NCBI GenBank assembly: GCA_009746045.1
Contig: RPFO01000213.1
Coordinates: 146,564-210,563 of the forward strand
Source of the DNA: Mesostigma viride
Lineage: Eukaryota > Streptophyta > Mesostigmatophyceae > Mesostigmatales > Mesostigmataceae
DNA length: 64,000 nucleotides
Direction: 5' to 3'
How positions within the stretch are numbered: the stretch's first letter is position 1; every line of letters starts with the position of its first letter. Under the pieces are notes generated by a model. That model searched no databases and was not told the DNA's origin. It worked only from the letters and a program-made list of their open reading frames with translations. Made by a program: the position numbers and the translations under genes. Shown in pieces: positions 20,271 to 31,438 of the stretch.

Positions 20271-21980
20271 TTTCAGCACCCAGCCCCTGTGGGCAAGCCC
20301 CCTCCCCCCCAAGAGGAAGGGGCGCTTCATTGAGTAGAGTAGTTAGGTTTTTTTCTAGATATATTAGCTTAGAGTTAGACTAGTTCGGTTTCGCGGCTTC
20401 GCCCACCCCCATCCATCCAGCAAGGAAATATGTGCTACATGATCTCCCAACGGATCTAGTCATGTTATAATTTAATTTAATTTAACTTTCCCGTTATTTT
20501 CGATTCTTCCCCCAATCTACAACTCGCTTGAATGCTCTACCCCGAGGGAGCCCGGGGGGGCTTCCACAATTTGTTGTTGATCATGAATGCATAAAAGTCC
20601 CCGCCCCGCCAGCTAGTACACTTTGGGTTCAGTTCTCGGGGCTGGTCTTGTTGCGGATGTAGTCGCGCCGGACTGGTCGCGGCGCTGCTGCGCTGATGGG
20701 CAGTGCTCACAATTTAGACACTTTTTGCACAGCTCCGGCCCCCGCCCCGGCAACAAATCGCAGAGGCCGGGGGCCGGGGACAGCCGCCAGGTTCCCGGCA
20801 ACTGGCACCGTACACCTGTTGGGACCCAAGGACCGTCATCGTCGTCTCCGGCCTAGCCCCCCTTTGCCTATAGGCAAACACATAACCAAATGTTAGCGTG
20901 CCCAGAGCCTTGTGGTCAGAGCTAGGCGAGATCAGAGACATGCATGGTCGGTACTGTACGTACAAGTAGTAACAATTTGCAAGCCATCCACAGATTATGT
21001 CAACTACGCACGGTACTACGCAAATCTATTCGCAAATTTATCATTGATATTTACTAAAACGTTTTATTAATTAATAGCGCGCGGTCCCGTTGGGGACACG
21101 TGGATCAAGCACGTGTAGTTCTTATGCATCCCTGTATGTCGCACATTGGGAACGGGGCATAGATACCTTTCTCCCGTAATTACAATGTCAACCAGTGTGC
21201 AAGGGTCTCAACATGCAATACTGACCTGGTCGCCATAGTGTAACATGCCGGCACGTACTGCATACAACCATGCAGATCAGGCTGGATAGATACTATAGCA
21301 GCACTTATGTATACATGCAGATGTATTACATGGGTTTTCGTTGAAATGTAGTTATCATGACTTGAAATAAAATCACTTCCACATGCCTTGAAGGCACAGG
21401 CAAACAAGATTAGCATTGCATCATTCAAGCATGTCAGGTCTCACATATACATATGGTCAAGCTTTGTTCTCTTCTCTACCACGTTCGTAATCAACAAAAA
21501 TAAATACTTGTACAAATCTGGGCACTCACAATAAATAAGCTACTGGTCTGAAGTGATGAAATCTGCAATGCCAACGACTCACCGCCCCCCTGGCAATATC
21601 TTAACATGAGGGCGCTGACATCCCCTGTTCCAACGCCGTGCGCGGCCAGGTGGAATTTTCTGCCGTGGGGTCAGGTGCGCATGGTGGCTCCAGAAACCGC
21701 CTGGTTGCAGCCATGGCATGCCAAGTGGCTATCACTCCACACAGCATCGCGGTCGCAACATATCCTCCATTGACATCGCAGGACGTGAGGTGCTTGCCAG
21801 CCATCTGGTACGGTGGAATTTACAGTAATGCGCGGAAAAGGCTGCCTTGTGCCGGACACCGTCGTTGCAGTTAGGGACGCAAAATCGGCGCCTCCAACAG
21901 CCCACATTTACGGAAGAGGTTTCTGGTCAGGTGCGGCTGTTGGAGAAAGGCACAGGCCTTTTGATTCTGGTTGGCATGCT
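20271..21980. other. Intergenic stretch
   Basis: No gene supported. It contains AT-rich segments (20,465-20,500; 21,045-21,080) and a GC-rich block around 20,610-20,870 whose short open frames overlap on both strands without domain content. Confidence 0.5.
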
Positions 21981-22869
21981 TTACGCGCCCAAGTTGAGCG
22001 CGAGCCCCGTAGCCACGCCGTAGGCGCACGGGTTCAACGGGACGCCATTTTTCCGGATCTCGAAGTGAAGGTGCGGCCCCGTGGCGGAACCTGCATTTCC
22101 AGCGGGACAAGAGAATGTGCACAGAGCAAGGTACGCGGGAAACAGTAGAGGCGGCATTTTAATCCGATTTTGGATAATGGAATGAGAACGGTCTCCTGGC
22201 GTGAATAATTTGCTGGGATTTTGTTTTCGATTAACGGGCCGTACCTGTGGAACCGACGGCAGCGATGGGAGTCCCCGCGCGGACCCTCTTCCCGACCTTG
22301 GTATAAAGCTTGCTAGCATGGCCGTATCGTGTGGTGAAGCCTCCATCGTGCGTAATTTCGACGAAGTTTCCATAGGCCCCTCGGGAGCGGCAGGAGGTGA
22401 CGGTGCCTGGACCTGCGGCGAGGATGGGCGTGCCTTCCTTGGCCGCGACATCGATGCCATTGTGATGTCGCAGGACGCCCCCAAGCTTCCGCCAACCGAA
22501 AAAGGAACTCAAGGCAACGCCTTCGCTTTCACCTTTTGTGCCTACCATGACAGGAGTAGCGAATGGCTTTTCTGCAGAGGCTACACCCCTAGCGCCTCTC
22601 CTAGCACGCCCTTTCCGGAGCTCCCAAGCTGCAGGCCGTTGCCGGGCATCTAGTGCCCGTTTTTCGGCAGCTAGTGCGTCGGACAGTTGTTTTATGGCTT
22701 TTTCCATGGCGCGCGGTGAAGTGGGCAAGGGTGAATTGCGAGCAGGGGTCTGGTTGCGAGAGCTAAATCCCAGCGCCATGGCTTGCGTGAAGAGAACTGA
22801 CGCCCGACCGAGTGTGCTTGTGGTGCGCACGTGAGGAACGAGGAATTTTGGCAGTGGCACTTGCGTCAT
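21981..22869 (-). CDS. M23-family metallopeptidase, two exons
   Basis: Proposed coding: complement of 22245-22869 and 21981-22090, 244 residues, with a 154-bp GT-AG intron (22,091-22,244). Splicing joins VGSTG to SATGPHLHFEIRKNGVPLNP in frame; unspliced, the first exon stops within four codons. Zinc-site features are complete: HHNGID (H136, D140), GHASKL (H184) and HLH (H215, H217), preceded by the SSFFGWRK box. M23 enzymes are zinc endopeptidases that cut peptidoglycan cross-bridges. Residues 1-55 are rich in Arg, Ser and Thr with few acids, which could be an organelle transit peptide. Residues 55-95 look helical. The start is the only in-frame ATG after an upstream stop at 22,951-22,953. 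Confidence 0.85.
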
Positions 22870-24785
22870 GTGGGACCTCGCCCTTATAACGGCCTCGGCT
22901 CTTCCAACGGTCACTTTTTTTTTGGCGCCCCGGCGCTGCGGTTCGTCGTTTCATGGGGTTTCTGTGAATTCTGTCATGCCTCTTGGACCTTGAGCGGTTG
23001 AGCCATTGAGGCCTTGACCCGCGGACACCCGTTTCTGGGGCGCGACGCGACAAGGCGCGGCGTCAGCCAGGTGCCCATCTCTGGTGCCGTATGCAGACCC
23101 GTTCTTGTTGTTGTTGTTGCCCATGATTGTCTCTCTCCCCTAGTCCGAAAACTGCATGTGATCTATTGGTTATATTCGGAATAAACGTAAGGTAATCCAT
23201 CCGGTTAAGGGCCACCTTAACTGCAAAACTCCTGGCATTCGCAGGACTGAGCAGATTGTCATTCTGAGCACGGATTTGGAATCAGCGACGTCGACTTCGC
23301 ACGGTAAAATTCTTGTTGGGACCGTTTTGGCACGTTTTGGGGGGGTTAGGGGGGGGGGGGCAGGGGGGGGCGGGGAGGCAAAGTCGGGTTAAGGGCCACC
23401 CCTGTTTCTTAGCAAGAAAAAGCAGGGGAAAGCGGGGGAAAGCCTTGGTTACATGGCTAGCGGCTTAATTAAATTTTTCTGCTTTAGCTCTTAAACCGTT
23501 CTCGCGCCGTTTTCGTGGTACCAGTTGAAGTCCTACCACTCTAACGGACTGAGTTTGTGCGCCTACCAGGCGCCGCGCCAATAATAATTTAACGGTCAAA
23601 CCTGGGGGGATCGAAAGATCTAGACGTCAGCTTTCCGTAGAGCACTTCAGACCGTACTTTGGACACCTGGCCAGGGAGATATGCTTGAGCAAAGTTAGGG
23701 GGGTACCATGGTCCAACGGGACCGACGTGCAGGAAAAATATTGACGCGCACGGCTATGGCGGTGCAAAGAACTGACTGGTACGAGAGAATGGCTTGACGT
23801 ATTGGACTCAAATTTTGTAGGCATGATTCTTAGATCCTAAAAATTGAATATCCCTAGCCATGGAAGGTTCGGAGGTACGTAGATGGGTCTCGGGGTGCTG
23901 GTCGGCGCAGCAAATGACGTTAGCGGCCAGGCAGTGATGGTGCGAGTGCTGCATGTTGCTAGGCCGAATTTTCCCAGACATCTGCGCATCGATCAATTTA
24001 GTACGTTGTTCCCAACAAGATTGATTAGCATTGGCAGCCAGTAAAGGCTCGAGGCTACGTCCATTACTCTGGCGTGCTGGCTCGCGCAAGAAAGGTAATC
24101 TGCTGTACCGACCTGGTACGTTCTAGCCTCCAAGCGTGTTCTATTAGCCGTATATAGTTGTATTATCGTTTAAAGCTAATATCAGAGTTATTACCGAGGG
24201 GTTGTGATTGTCTTTTTGTTGTTTTGCTGCCTCTACGCATCGGCTTGTCATGGTTGGGGAATACCATCAGGTCAAGCAGATTTTGGACCATGTTTGGTCA
24301 CCGTTAGCTGATGCTGCAACGGAAATAGCGAGGTAACGATTGTTATCGGTCACTAATATGGTAACGTTGATTACCCAATGCTTTTCCTTGGTCAAGCACC
24401 CCGAGACAAGTTCTTTTCTGACCAGTGTTAGGCGTGGCTTCTTGTTTTGCTGGCCAACGCCCACCTTCTTGTTTTGCATCCATTGCATGTGAAAATCGTG
24501 GAGATACCCATAACCTGTTTGCATGGGAGCATTATACCAACTTATTCCTATTGTTTTATTCATTGTTTCCAAGAACATAGAGGTGTTTTGTCGTTCATTG
24601 GGTGTGTTAGTGATGTAGCTCCTTGCCACCCTTTGTACGCGCGCTTTAGGCCTTGATATGAGCCTTACACCTATTGTATAGCATGAGCTTGTGTCTTATA
24701 TGCTGGACATGGTGTTGGCATTGCTTTTGTGGCCATCTAGTTGTTGTTTTGTGCCACTTTGGGATAGGAAACCTATACGGCAGTT
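22870..24785. other. Intergenic stretch
   Basis: No gene supported. It includes the G-rich run at 23,339-23,378. An open frame of 120 codons on the - strand (24,267-24,629) has no recognisable domain and ordinary intergenic composition. Confidence 0.45.
23339..23378. other. G-rich tract with quadruplex potential
   Basis: Four or more runs of G (7, 12, 8 and 4 bases) separated by TTA, CA and C. Such a sequence can form an intramolecular G-quadruplex. It sits about 470 bp upstream of the M23 start codon, too far for a confident promoter assignment. Confidence 0.6.
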
Positions 24786-24851
24786 CTAGCAACCGTCCCA
24801 AAATAGCTTGCACCGTTATAACGGTCTGAGCTATTTTGGGCTGTTTGCTAG
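24786..24851. other. 66-bp nested inverted repeat (hairpin)
   Basis: Perfect nested arms: CTAGCAA with TTGCTAG outside, CCCAAAATAGCT with AGCTATTTTGGG inside, and the palindrome ACCGTTATAACGGT at the centre. Only the short joints CCGT/CTGT and TGC/CTG are unpaired. It could be a structured RNA, a cruciform or the remnant of a small inverted-repeat element. Confidence 0.75.
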
Positions 24852-25330
24852 ATAGCATGTGCAGTTCTGTGACATTTCATGCTGTGAATGCATTGATGGC
24901 ATGCCTGTGATTCTAATAAACTGCCTTTAAAAGGCCAGGGCCACCTGATTTGTGTAAATGGTCTATAATGCATTATATATGTCTCCAACCCCATGTGCAC
25001 CGTACCCCCCTGGGGGGGGTGCTATTTATAGCATGCATGGGGCATAGATATGTGACCAACCAAATTTCCCAAACATTATTTGATATAAAAGCATGCTTGG
25101 TTCCAAGGGTGGGCCAGAAAATGTTATTTGGCTAGTTACTCTCAGGCGCACAAAGATACCCAAACTCAGTCCGTTTCGGTGGTTCCAGTCCAGACGGTTG
25201 AAGAGTTAGAAGGGGTGTAGCCTCGAGGAAAGCACTTCTAAAGCGTCCTTCTAGTGCTCAGCATGCACCCTTGGTCACATGGCGGGCTTCCAGTTTGCTA
25301 GCTGCTTCCATTGACGGCTGAGAACCCTGA
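24852..25330. other. Intergenic stretch
   Basis: No coding or RNA gene supported between the hairpin and the gene remnant at 25,331. Confidence 0.4.
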
Positions 25331-25649
25331 ACTGAAGACGCAGAACAGCTGAGTGACAGAGTTCGTGAGGGGATGGCAGAAGACACGTCCGGGCATCCAG
25401 CATTCTCCCAGAGGATGCTGGATGCTGGCTTAGTTGACGATAGGCACTTTAAAGCCCTCGTCATCGTCACAATGAAACACGGCAACGCTCCCAAGGCAAC
25501 CGACTGTAGAGTTGTATCACCTGTTCCTTCTCGAGGTTGTTCCAGAGGAGAAATTGCGGGAATGCAGCTGGAACGACTATCAAGAACTGTTTAAGAAAGA
25601 GCCCGCTACCATCGATGCTTGGAAGCAGCTGCGACAGCTGGCCACCTGA
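25331..25649 (+). pseudogene. 3' part of an unidentified gene, frameshifted
   Basis: The first frame reads TEDAEQLSDRVREGMAEDTS and continues through SQRMLDAGLVDDRHFKALV to MKHGN. A second frame, shifted by one base, continues RQPTVELYHLFLLEVV, PEEKLRECSWNDYQELFKK and WKQLRQLAT before TGA at 25,647. Both halves have normal, charged protein composition, unlike surrounding shadows, so they are probably the C-terminal part of one protein. No family is recognised. AATAAAG occurs about 20 bp after the stop, consistent with a real 3' end. The stop codon and 3' UTR form the first unit of the downstream tandem array. Confidence 0.5.
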
Positions 25650-26290
25650 ATTGTGTTCAAGTTTTCAATAAAGTCTTTGCATGGTTGTGTGATTGATGAG
25701 CCGTGATTTGCCATGAACTAGTCTAACTTATTATGGCACATCAAGCGACCACATAGGGCCACCTGAATTGTGTTCAAGTTTTCAATACAGTCACTGCATG
25801 GTTGTGTGATTGATGAGCCGTGATTTGCCATGAACAAGTCTAACTTATTCATATTGCACATCAAGCGACCACATAGGGCCACCTGAATTGTGTTCAAGTT
25901 TTCAATAAAGTCACTGCGTGGTTGTGTGATTGATGAGCCGTGATTTGCTATGAACAAGTCTAACTTAAGTACTATGGCACATCAAGCGACCACATAGGGC
26001 CACCTGAATTGCATGTGTTCAAGTTTCAATTATTGCATGGTTGTGGGATTGATGACCCATGATTTGCCATGAGCAAGTCTAACTTATTGTTGCACATCAA
26101 GCGACCACATAGGGCCAAATCAGAACTTTGCGGCGTGCCAAATCAGAACATAGGGCCACCTGAATTGTGTTCAAGTTTTCAATAAAGTCTTGGCATGGTT
26201 GTGTGATTGATGAGCCGTGATTTGCCGTGAACTAGTCTAACTTATTATGGCACATCAAGCGACCACATAGGGCCACCCTGAGTTGTGCCA
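25641..26290. repeat. ~120-bp tandem array of a gene 3' end
   Basis: Five copies and a partial sixth begin with GCCACCTGAATTGTGTTCAA at about 25,641, 25,758, 25,878, 25,999 and 26,155. Each contains TTGATGAGCCGTGATTTGC and CACATCAAGCGACCACATAG. The fourth is followed by a ~40-bp insertion or internal duplication. The first unit holds the last codons, stop and AATAAA of the gene remnant at 25,331-25,649. Confidence 0.92.
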
Positions 26291-26522
26291 AGGTGTGTGG
26301 GTGTGTCAAAAGTGTTCGATTGTTGTGTTACTTGCCATATCAAGCAACAACATGGAATCATAGATCCATTAAGACACATGCGCCACGAGGTCGCCATGGC
26401 TGACGGCGGAGCTCATAACTTTCACGTTTGAGCACCGAATTTAGTCGTGAATATCACAATCGCTTCGTCTTTCTAAGACGCACATGCTGATATAATTTTC
26501 CGACGCTATTACGCAATATACG
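26291..26522. other. Intergenic stretch
   Basis: Short spacer between the tandem array and the LINE ORF1-like region. Nothing recognisable. Confidence 0.4.
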
Positions 26523-27932
26523 ATGAGCAAACGCCCATCGACGCAACGCAGCCTGACGGCTGCGCTCGGCAATGAAAATTCTGCAGCTTCGCCATCAGGG
26601 CCGGAAGGCAATGGTGACACTAGTCGCGCACTGGTGGTCGCCCAGAACCCTCCCGGGCTTTCCTCGCCCTCTGCATCGCCTGACCCAAAGCGCAGTCGCC
26701 CAGGCGAACCTGGCTGGTCTGAGCGTGATTTTGACGTTGATAGGCTCTTTACTACCTTCGACGTCAACAGGCCTGCCTTTTTCGACATGCCACCCATCAA
26801 GATACTGGAGCTCGTGTTTTACGGGTCACACGCCTCACTGCTGGCCCTGTGCCAGCAACTCCATCTCAACACCCAGTCTTTCCGCAACGGAGCTGACGGC
26901 CGGTATTACCATCGCGTCTCAGACTCGTCGACCAACCTGGCCGGCTGGTCTCACCCCCGCCTTCAGCTCGCAGCTCTCTTTACCCTCACTAAGCGCTCGG
27001 CCGATGACCTTCTGCACCCCGCCCCCATTACCGAATCCACCTTCGTCCACCACCTCCACGCCGCCCTCTCACAGCACGTGACGCCCATAGCCGCAGATGT
27101 GGCAGCTGTGGGTCGCACACTGGCTGCTGAGCTCCCCACCATCCCCACCGCCACCGCCGCCCTCCTCGCCTCCCCCCCCCCCCCCCCTCCGCCTCCACCG
27201 ACTCCATCACCGCCCAGCTCCGCGACATCGACCAGCGCCATCGCTATCTAGGTTCTGCAGAACACCGCAGGCCTCACCGCCCAGGCGGTGAAGGACATTG
27301 CCGCCAAGCCAGCCCCGGCTGGCCTGGCTGGCGATGCTCCTCCCATCACCACCTGGGCGGACATGCTTAAGCAACACACCACCTCCACCACCTCCGCCGT
27401 CGCAGCCCAGCTCCAACGGCAGACGCTTGACCTCCGCGAGGAGGCCGAGCTCGCCAAGCGCAGCCTCAACGTCATTGTAAAGAACCTCAAGATGGAGGAA
27501 GGTGAGAATTCCGAGAAGCTTGCGCGTGCGTTTGAGAGAGAAATCCTTGATCGCATGGGCCTTACTGGTGAGATCGAGCTGGTCGCCCACCGCCTTCCCC
27601 GCGCGCGGGGTAAGGCAGGGCCGCCCCCGCTCCTTCTCACCTTTAAGACCCCGGCGGACAAGATTTCTTTTCTCAGACGCCGCAAGCGGCTCGAGAAGAC
27701 TCTCTTCACCCTTGATGATGACTTGACCCTGGCGCAGCAACAACGGCGACGGGAGCTATGGCCGACCTACCTCCAGCTCCGGCAGACCAAGGCGGGGCAG
27801 CCGGTGTACTGGAAGGGGGCGGCCATCTACGTCGGCCATAAGCCTTGGCAGGCGACCCCCCCCCCCCCCCGCGGCCCCAGCGACTCCAGACGCCCCAGCT
27901 TAGGGGAATACAGCAGTAGTAGTGCAGAATAG
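26523..27932 (+). pseudogene. LINE ORF1-like RNA-binding protein, interrupted
   Basis: Two blocks in the same frame (26,523-27,251 and 27,252-27,932) are separated by TAG. The C-terminal block resembles the RNA-binding region of L1-type ORF1 proteins. It has an RRM-like strand RSLNVIVKNL, then FEREILDRMGL, PPPLLLTFKTPADKISFLRR, and the C-terminal-domain signature LDDDLTLAQQQRRRELW followed by GQPVYWKGAAIYVGHKPW. The N-terminal block starts MSKRPSTQRS and ends in a proline run. A 16-C homopolymer at 27,172-27,187 precedes the TAG. An alternative frame there reads DSITAQLRDIDQRHRYL, so slippage in the C run may have shifted the true frame. No ORF2 with endonuclease or RT follows, so it is an orphan or a remnant. 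Confidence 0.65.
27172..27187. repeat. C16 homopolymer in ORF1-like region
   Basis: Sixteen C bases followed by TCCGCCTCCACC. A likely site of polymerase slippage or sequencing error, directly upstream of the in-frame stop. Confidence 0.9.
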
Positions 27933-28317
27933 ATAGACCGTGGCCATGTACATGTACGCCTCCTAGAGGCACTATCCCAGCTAAGCCACGCGCTTTATTT
28001 AATCATGTATATGTGTGCCTATGATGAGCCACACTCCAGATGATGCCTAGCTTTATTTAGTTATGTTGTGCCCATGCAGGGAGTAACTCTCTGCTGAGAC
28101 GCCATGCCCTAGCTTCTTTGTATAGCTATGCTGATCTTCCCCCCCATGGCAGGCTCCCCCTTCGCTGTGCATAGCTTGAAGATCATGGGGATGCAAGTGC
28201 CCTGGTGCACCTAGAGCAAGGGTCCTTTACATCCCCACCCTTGCAGGAAGTAGCTTAGGATGTATGATAGGCCATATGCCCCCTCTCAAGGGCTATGTGC
28301 TACATATACTCCCGCGT
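27933..28317. other. Intergenic stretch after LINE ORF1-like region
   Basis: No coding region supported. GCTTTATTTA occurs twice (near 27,991 and 28,051), in what may be the 3' untranslated part of the element. No poly-A tail or target duplication was identified. Confidence 0.4.
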
Positions 28318-29153
28318 GCGGAGTGCCTGATCAGAATATACGCTTGGCTGATTTCGATAGTACCGGCTACGCCCCCTTCTACTAAAAAGAAGGATTCAGC
28401 CGTGTTCAGCCCGTCTCACGGGGCGAGACTGAACAAGTCTCGCGTGCAGACACGTGTGTAGTATACTCCTACACACCTGTAGATCTCGAGTGATTTATCT
28501 AGTACCAACTCCGAAAGGCTTGCATCACTCCCCGGACAGGAGAACTTTTGCGGATGACTGTAGGTGTAAGTTGGCGATGCCATGGTAACCGGAGACGTCC
28601 GTCCTATAGTCAGCAAAATTGGTGCGAGAGGTCCCCAGTTCGATTCCGGTCGGATTCATTTGCAGATCGCGTTTTTCCGCGTTTTCCGCGGCCCGGCACT
28701 GAACGCAAATGGTTTTCACCTTTGCGGAGTGCCTGATCAGAATATACGCTTGGCTGATTTCCGGATAGTACCGGCTACGCCCCCTTCTACTAAAAAGAAG
28801 GATTCAGCCGTGTTCAGCCCGTCTCACGGGGCGAGACTGAACAAGTCTCGCGTGCAGACACGTGTGTAGTATACTCCTACACACCTGTAGATCTCGAGTG
28901 ATTTATCTAGTACCAACTCCGAAAGGCTTGCATCACTCCCCGGACAGGAGAACTTTTGCGGATGACTGTAGGTGTAAGTTGGCGATGCCATGGTAACCGG
29001 AGACGTCCGTCCTATAGTCAGAAAAATTGGTGCGAGAGGTCCCCAGTTTGATTCCGGTCGGATTCATTTGCAGATCGCGTTTTTCCGCGTTTTCCGCGGC
29101 CCGGCACTGAACGCAAATGGTTTTCACCTTTGCGGAGTGCCTGATCAGAATAC
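28318..29153. repeat. 407-bp tandem duplication with Pol III box-B-like motif
   Basis: Unit 1 (28,318-28,723) and unit 2 (28,724-29,131) are nearly identical, and 22 bp of a third unit follow. Differences are a CG insertion and a few substitutions. Each unit contains CAGTTCGATTCCGGTCGG, which fits the tRNA T-arm / box B consensus, with TGGCGATGCCATGGTAACC about 60 bp before it as a weak box A candidate. This suggests a tRNA-related SINE-like repeat, but no complete tRNA fold could be drawn. Confidence 0.85.
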
Positions 29154-29274
29154 TCCCAACGGAGTTATGTTACAATTCAATTCAATTCAATTAAGACACA
29201 TGAAGTGAGATAGAAAACTATTCTATTGTAGTTGTGAAACAACTAATTTAGTTAGACATTCTAAGTTACTTCCA

Positions 29275-29455
29275 TGGGCGTGTGCTTGTGCGTGCGCGTG
29301 TGCGTGTGCGTGTGCGTGCGCGTGCGCGTGCGCGTGCGCGTGCGCGTGCGCGTGGGCGTGGGCGTGGGCGTGGGCGTGGGCGTGGGCGTGGGCGTGGGCG
29401 TGGGCGTGTGAGCAGGATTGAGTGTGGGCAAGGGCAAGGGCAAGGGCAAAATATC
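29275..29455. repeat. Hexanucleotide repeats (GTGCGT, GTGGGC, AAGGGC)
   Basis: GTGCGT/GTGCGC units pass into about eleven GTGGGC units and then four GGGCAA units. A composite simple repeat with no coding support. Confidence 0.9.
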
Positions 29456-29612
29456 TAGAACCTTGATGTCTAATCGCTGCAAGAAAATGTCCTCAAATGA
29501 GGACATTTTAAAGATGGAAACCATTTGCAATAACTCACACATATCAACACATCCATGGGTACGGTATGGAACCATTAACTTTTATGATATGCTCAAGAGT
29601 TGAAATGCTTAA

Positions 29613-30319
29613 TGTAGCGTGCCGACTAGGGTCGAACCTAGTGAGCACGAGAGAGTTTGGCAAAAGAAATATGGTATAAAAAGATACGTGTAAAAAGAGA
29701 TAGATACCTAAGGTGGTTTGAAGTCCATACCTTCCGGCACACCTCTGCTTGTGTATACGAGGGTGCCGACAGTTGAGACCTAGAGCAATATTGGTGACAT
29801 TGGGATATATATCGATGGATGTGTGTCCGATGGCATAACGTAACGATGGTTACCACGGACATGGTTAGAGGTCGATCAGCCCTATGTTCGACCCGTAGTT
29901 CGGCCCACTACAGTAACGTAAATTAGGCGTGGAATATTCGCATGGAATGTTCCGGGCCACAAGGGTTGGAACAGCAGTGCCGACCTAGTGGCACTGCTTG
30001 GCATAAAGGCGTGCGAGGACGATGGACAAGACAGTCGCTCGTCAATCCGCCGACTCACCCACCTCAGTCAATCTGAGCTACGAATCTATTCCTTTTAATA
30101 CAATCATGTCCAACACATATCCTTGTACAACTGCAATTGCAAGAATACAAGAAAATAATTAATATATTGCCTCTGGGCCTACGCTGTGATGACAGCAAGT
30201 AGCCCATAGAATAGTGATCCCCCCGTTCCTACTCAGGCAGGCAACAAACCGGGACGATGGTCCCGTAGATAGAAACGATCTTTCCCAACGTGCCTGGCCG
30301 ATGGGTTTGGCACGTTACA
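29613..30319. mobile_element. Possible solo LTR
   Basis: It starts TGTAGCGTGCC and ends GGCACGTTACA, which match as inverted termini at 10 of 11 positions and have the TG...CA form of LTRs. Right after the end, TGGAATCGGAGGTC could be a primer-binding site. Contrary evidence: the 5-bp flanks (CTTAA and CTGGA) are not a target duplication, and no second copy lies in the window. Internally there are two small hairpins (near 29,624-29,641 and 29,971-29,996). Confidence 0.35.
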
Positions 30320-30993
30320 CTGGAATCGGAGGTCTGTTTTTCTATTTGCATTTCGTGCCTGAGTAGAGGTTCATGCAATATTGTTCAGGCATTCCGGCGA
30401 TGGTCGGAATTGCCGCAATTTGACTAACGAATATTGCAATATTAAAGTCGACGATGGTCGAATTAGATTAGCTAGATCCGGCGATGGTCGGTTAGTTTTC
30501 TTTTCGTTTTCGTTGCTGTTGTTGTGTTGCACCTTGCTGCTGTTGTGCCTGCGCACTCACGTTGCAGTCCAGCAAAGAGCGTGAAGAACAAGCGAGAGCT
30601 AACCAACAGCAACGCACTGACAACCGTCGGGGCGGCAGTCTTCAATCCTGCATCGTCGTTTTCCTTTTATTCCGTGTATCCATGCATTATGGAGCGGCAA
30701 TTTAGTGCAGTTCCTAATGGCCCACGATGGTGGTGCCATGACGGAAATCTCGTTGTTTTCTGCACTTCCTTGCATTGCGGGATTAGTAATTGTATTCCTG
30801 CTGCGCATATCTTTTCTTTTCTTTTTGTCCTGGGCCGACCTCTTAGTCCCAGGTGAGAATCTGACCGATGGGTCGGAGGGACACCTTTATTTGTAACAAA
30901 CCATTTGGTTTGAATCGCATAAAAACATTTTTCAATTTGTGTTCCAAACCGTGTCTTGGCTTGTTGCATTGTCTCTCCTTTCTTTCCTGTCAT
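30320..30993. other. Intergenic stretch
   Basis: It contains three copies of a CGATGGTCG motif flanked by inverted bases (30,385-30,505). If the preceding segment is an LTR, this is what follows it, but no gag or pol is present. Confidence 0.4.
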
Positions 30994-31438
30994 AAGCCGA
31001 TGGGCTCAAAGTAATGGTTTCCATGTCTTGAGCCGATGGGCTCAAAGTAGTGGTTGTCATGTCTCAAGCCGATGGGCTCAAAGTAATGGTTTCCATGTCT
31101 TGAGCCGATGGGCTCAAAGTAGTGGTTGTCATGTCTCAAGCCGATGGGCTCAAAGTAATGGTTTCCATGTTTTAAGCCGATGGGCTCAAAGTAATGGTTG
31201 TCATGTCGCAAGCCGATGGGCTTACTATAATGATTGTCATGTCTTAAGCCGATGGGCTCCATGTAATGGTTGTCATGTCTTAAGCCGATGGGCTCAATGT
31301 AATTATTGTCATGTCTTAAGCCGATGGGCTCAATGTAATGGTTGTCATGTCTTAAGCCGATGGGCTCAACGTGATGGTTGTCATGTCATAAGCCGATGGG
31401 CTCAAAATATTGGTTCTCATGTCATATGCCGATGGGCA
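30994..31438. repeat. 36-bp minisatellite, 13 units
   Basis: Thirteen occurrences of AGCCGATGGGCTCAAAGTAA-type units spaced 36 bp. The first three pairs alternate two variants (TTCCATGTCTTG and TTGTCATGTCTCA), giving a 72-bp higher-order unit. The 36-bp period keeps one frame open as a 12-residue repeat, but that frame has no ATG before its upstream stop at 30,920, so it is not called a gene. Confidence 0.92.

Noticed and set aside
24267-24629. 120-codon open frame on the - strand
   Set aside because: No domain, no splice or neighbour support, ordinary intergenic composition.
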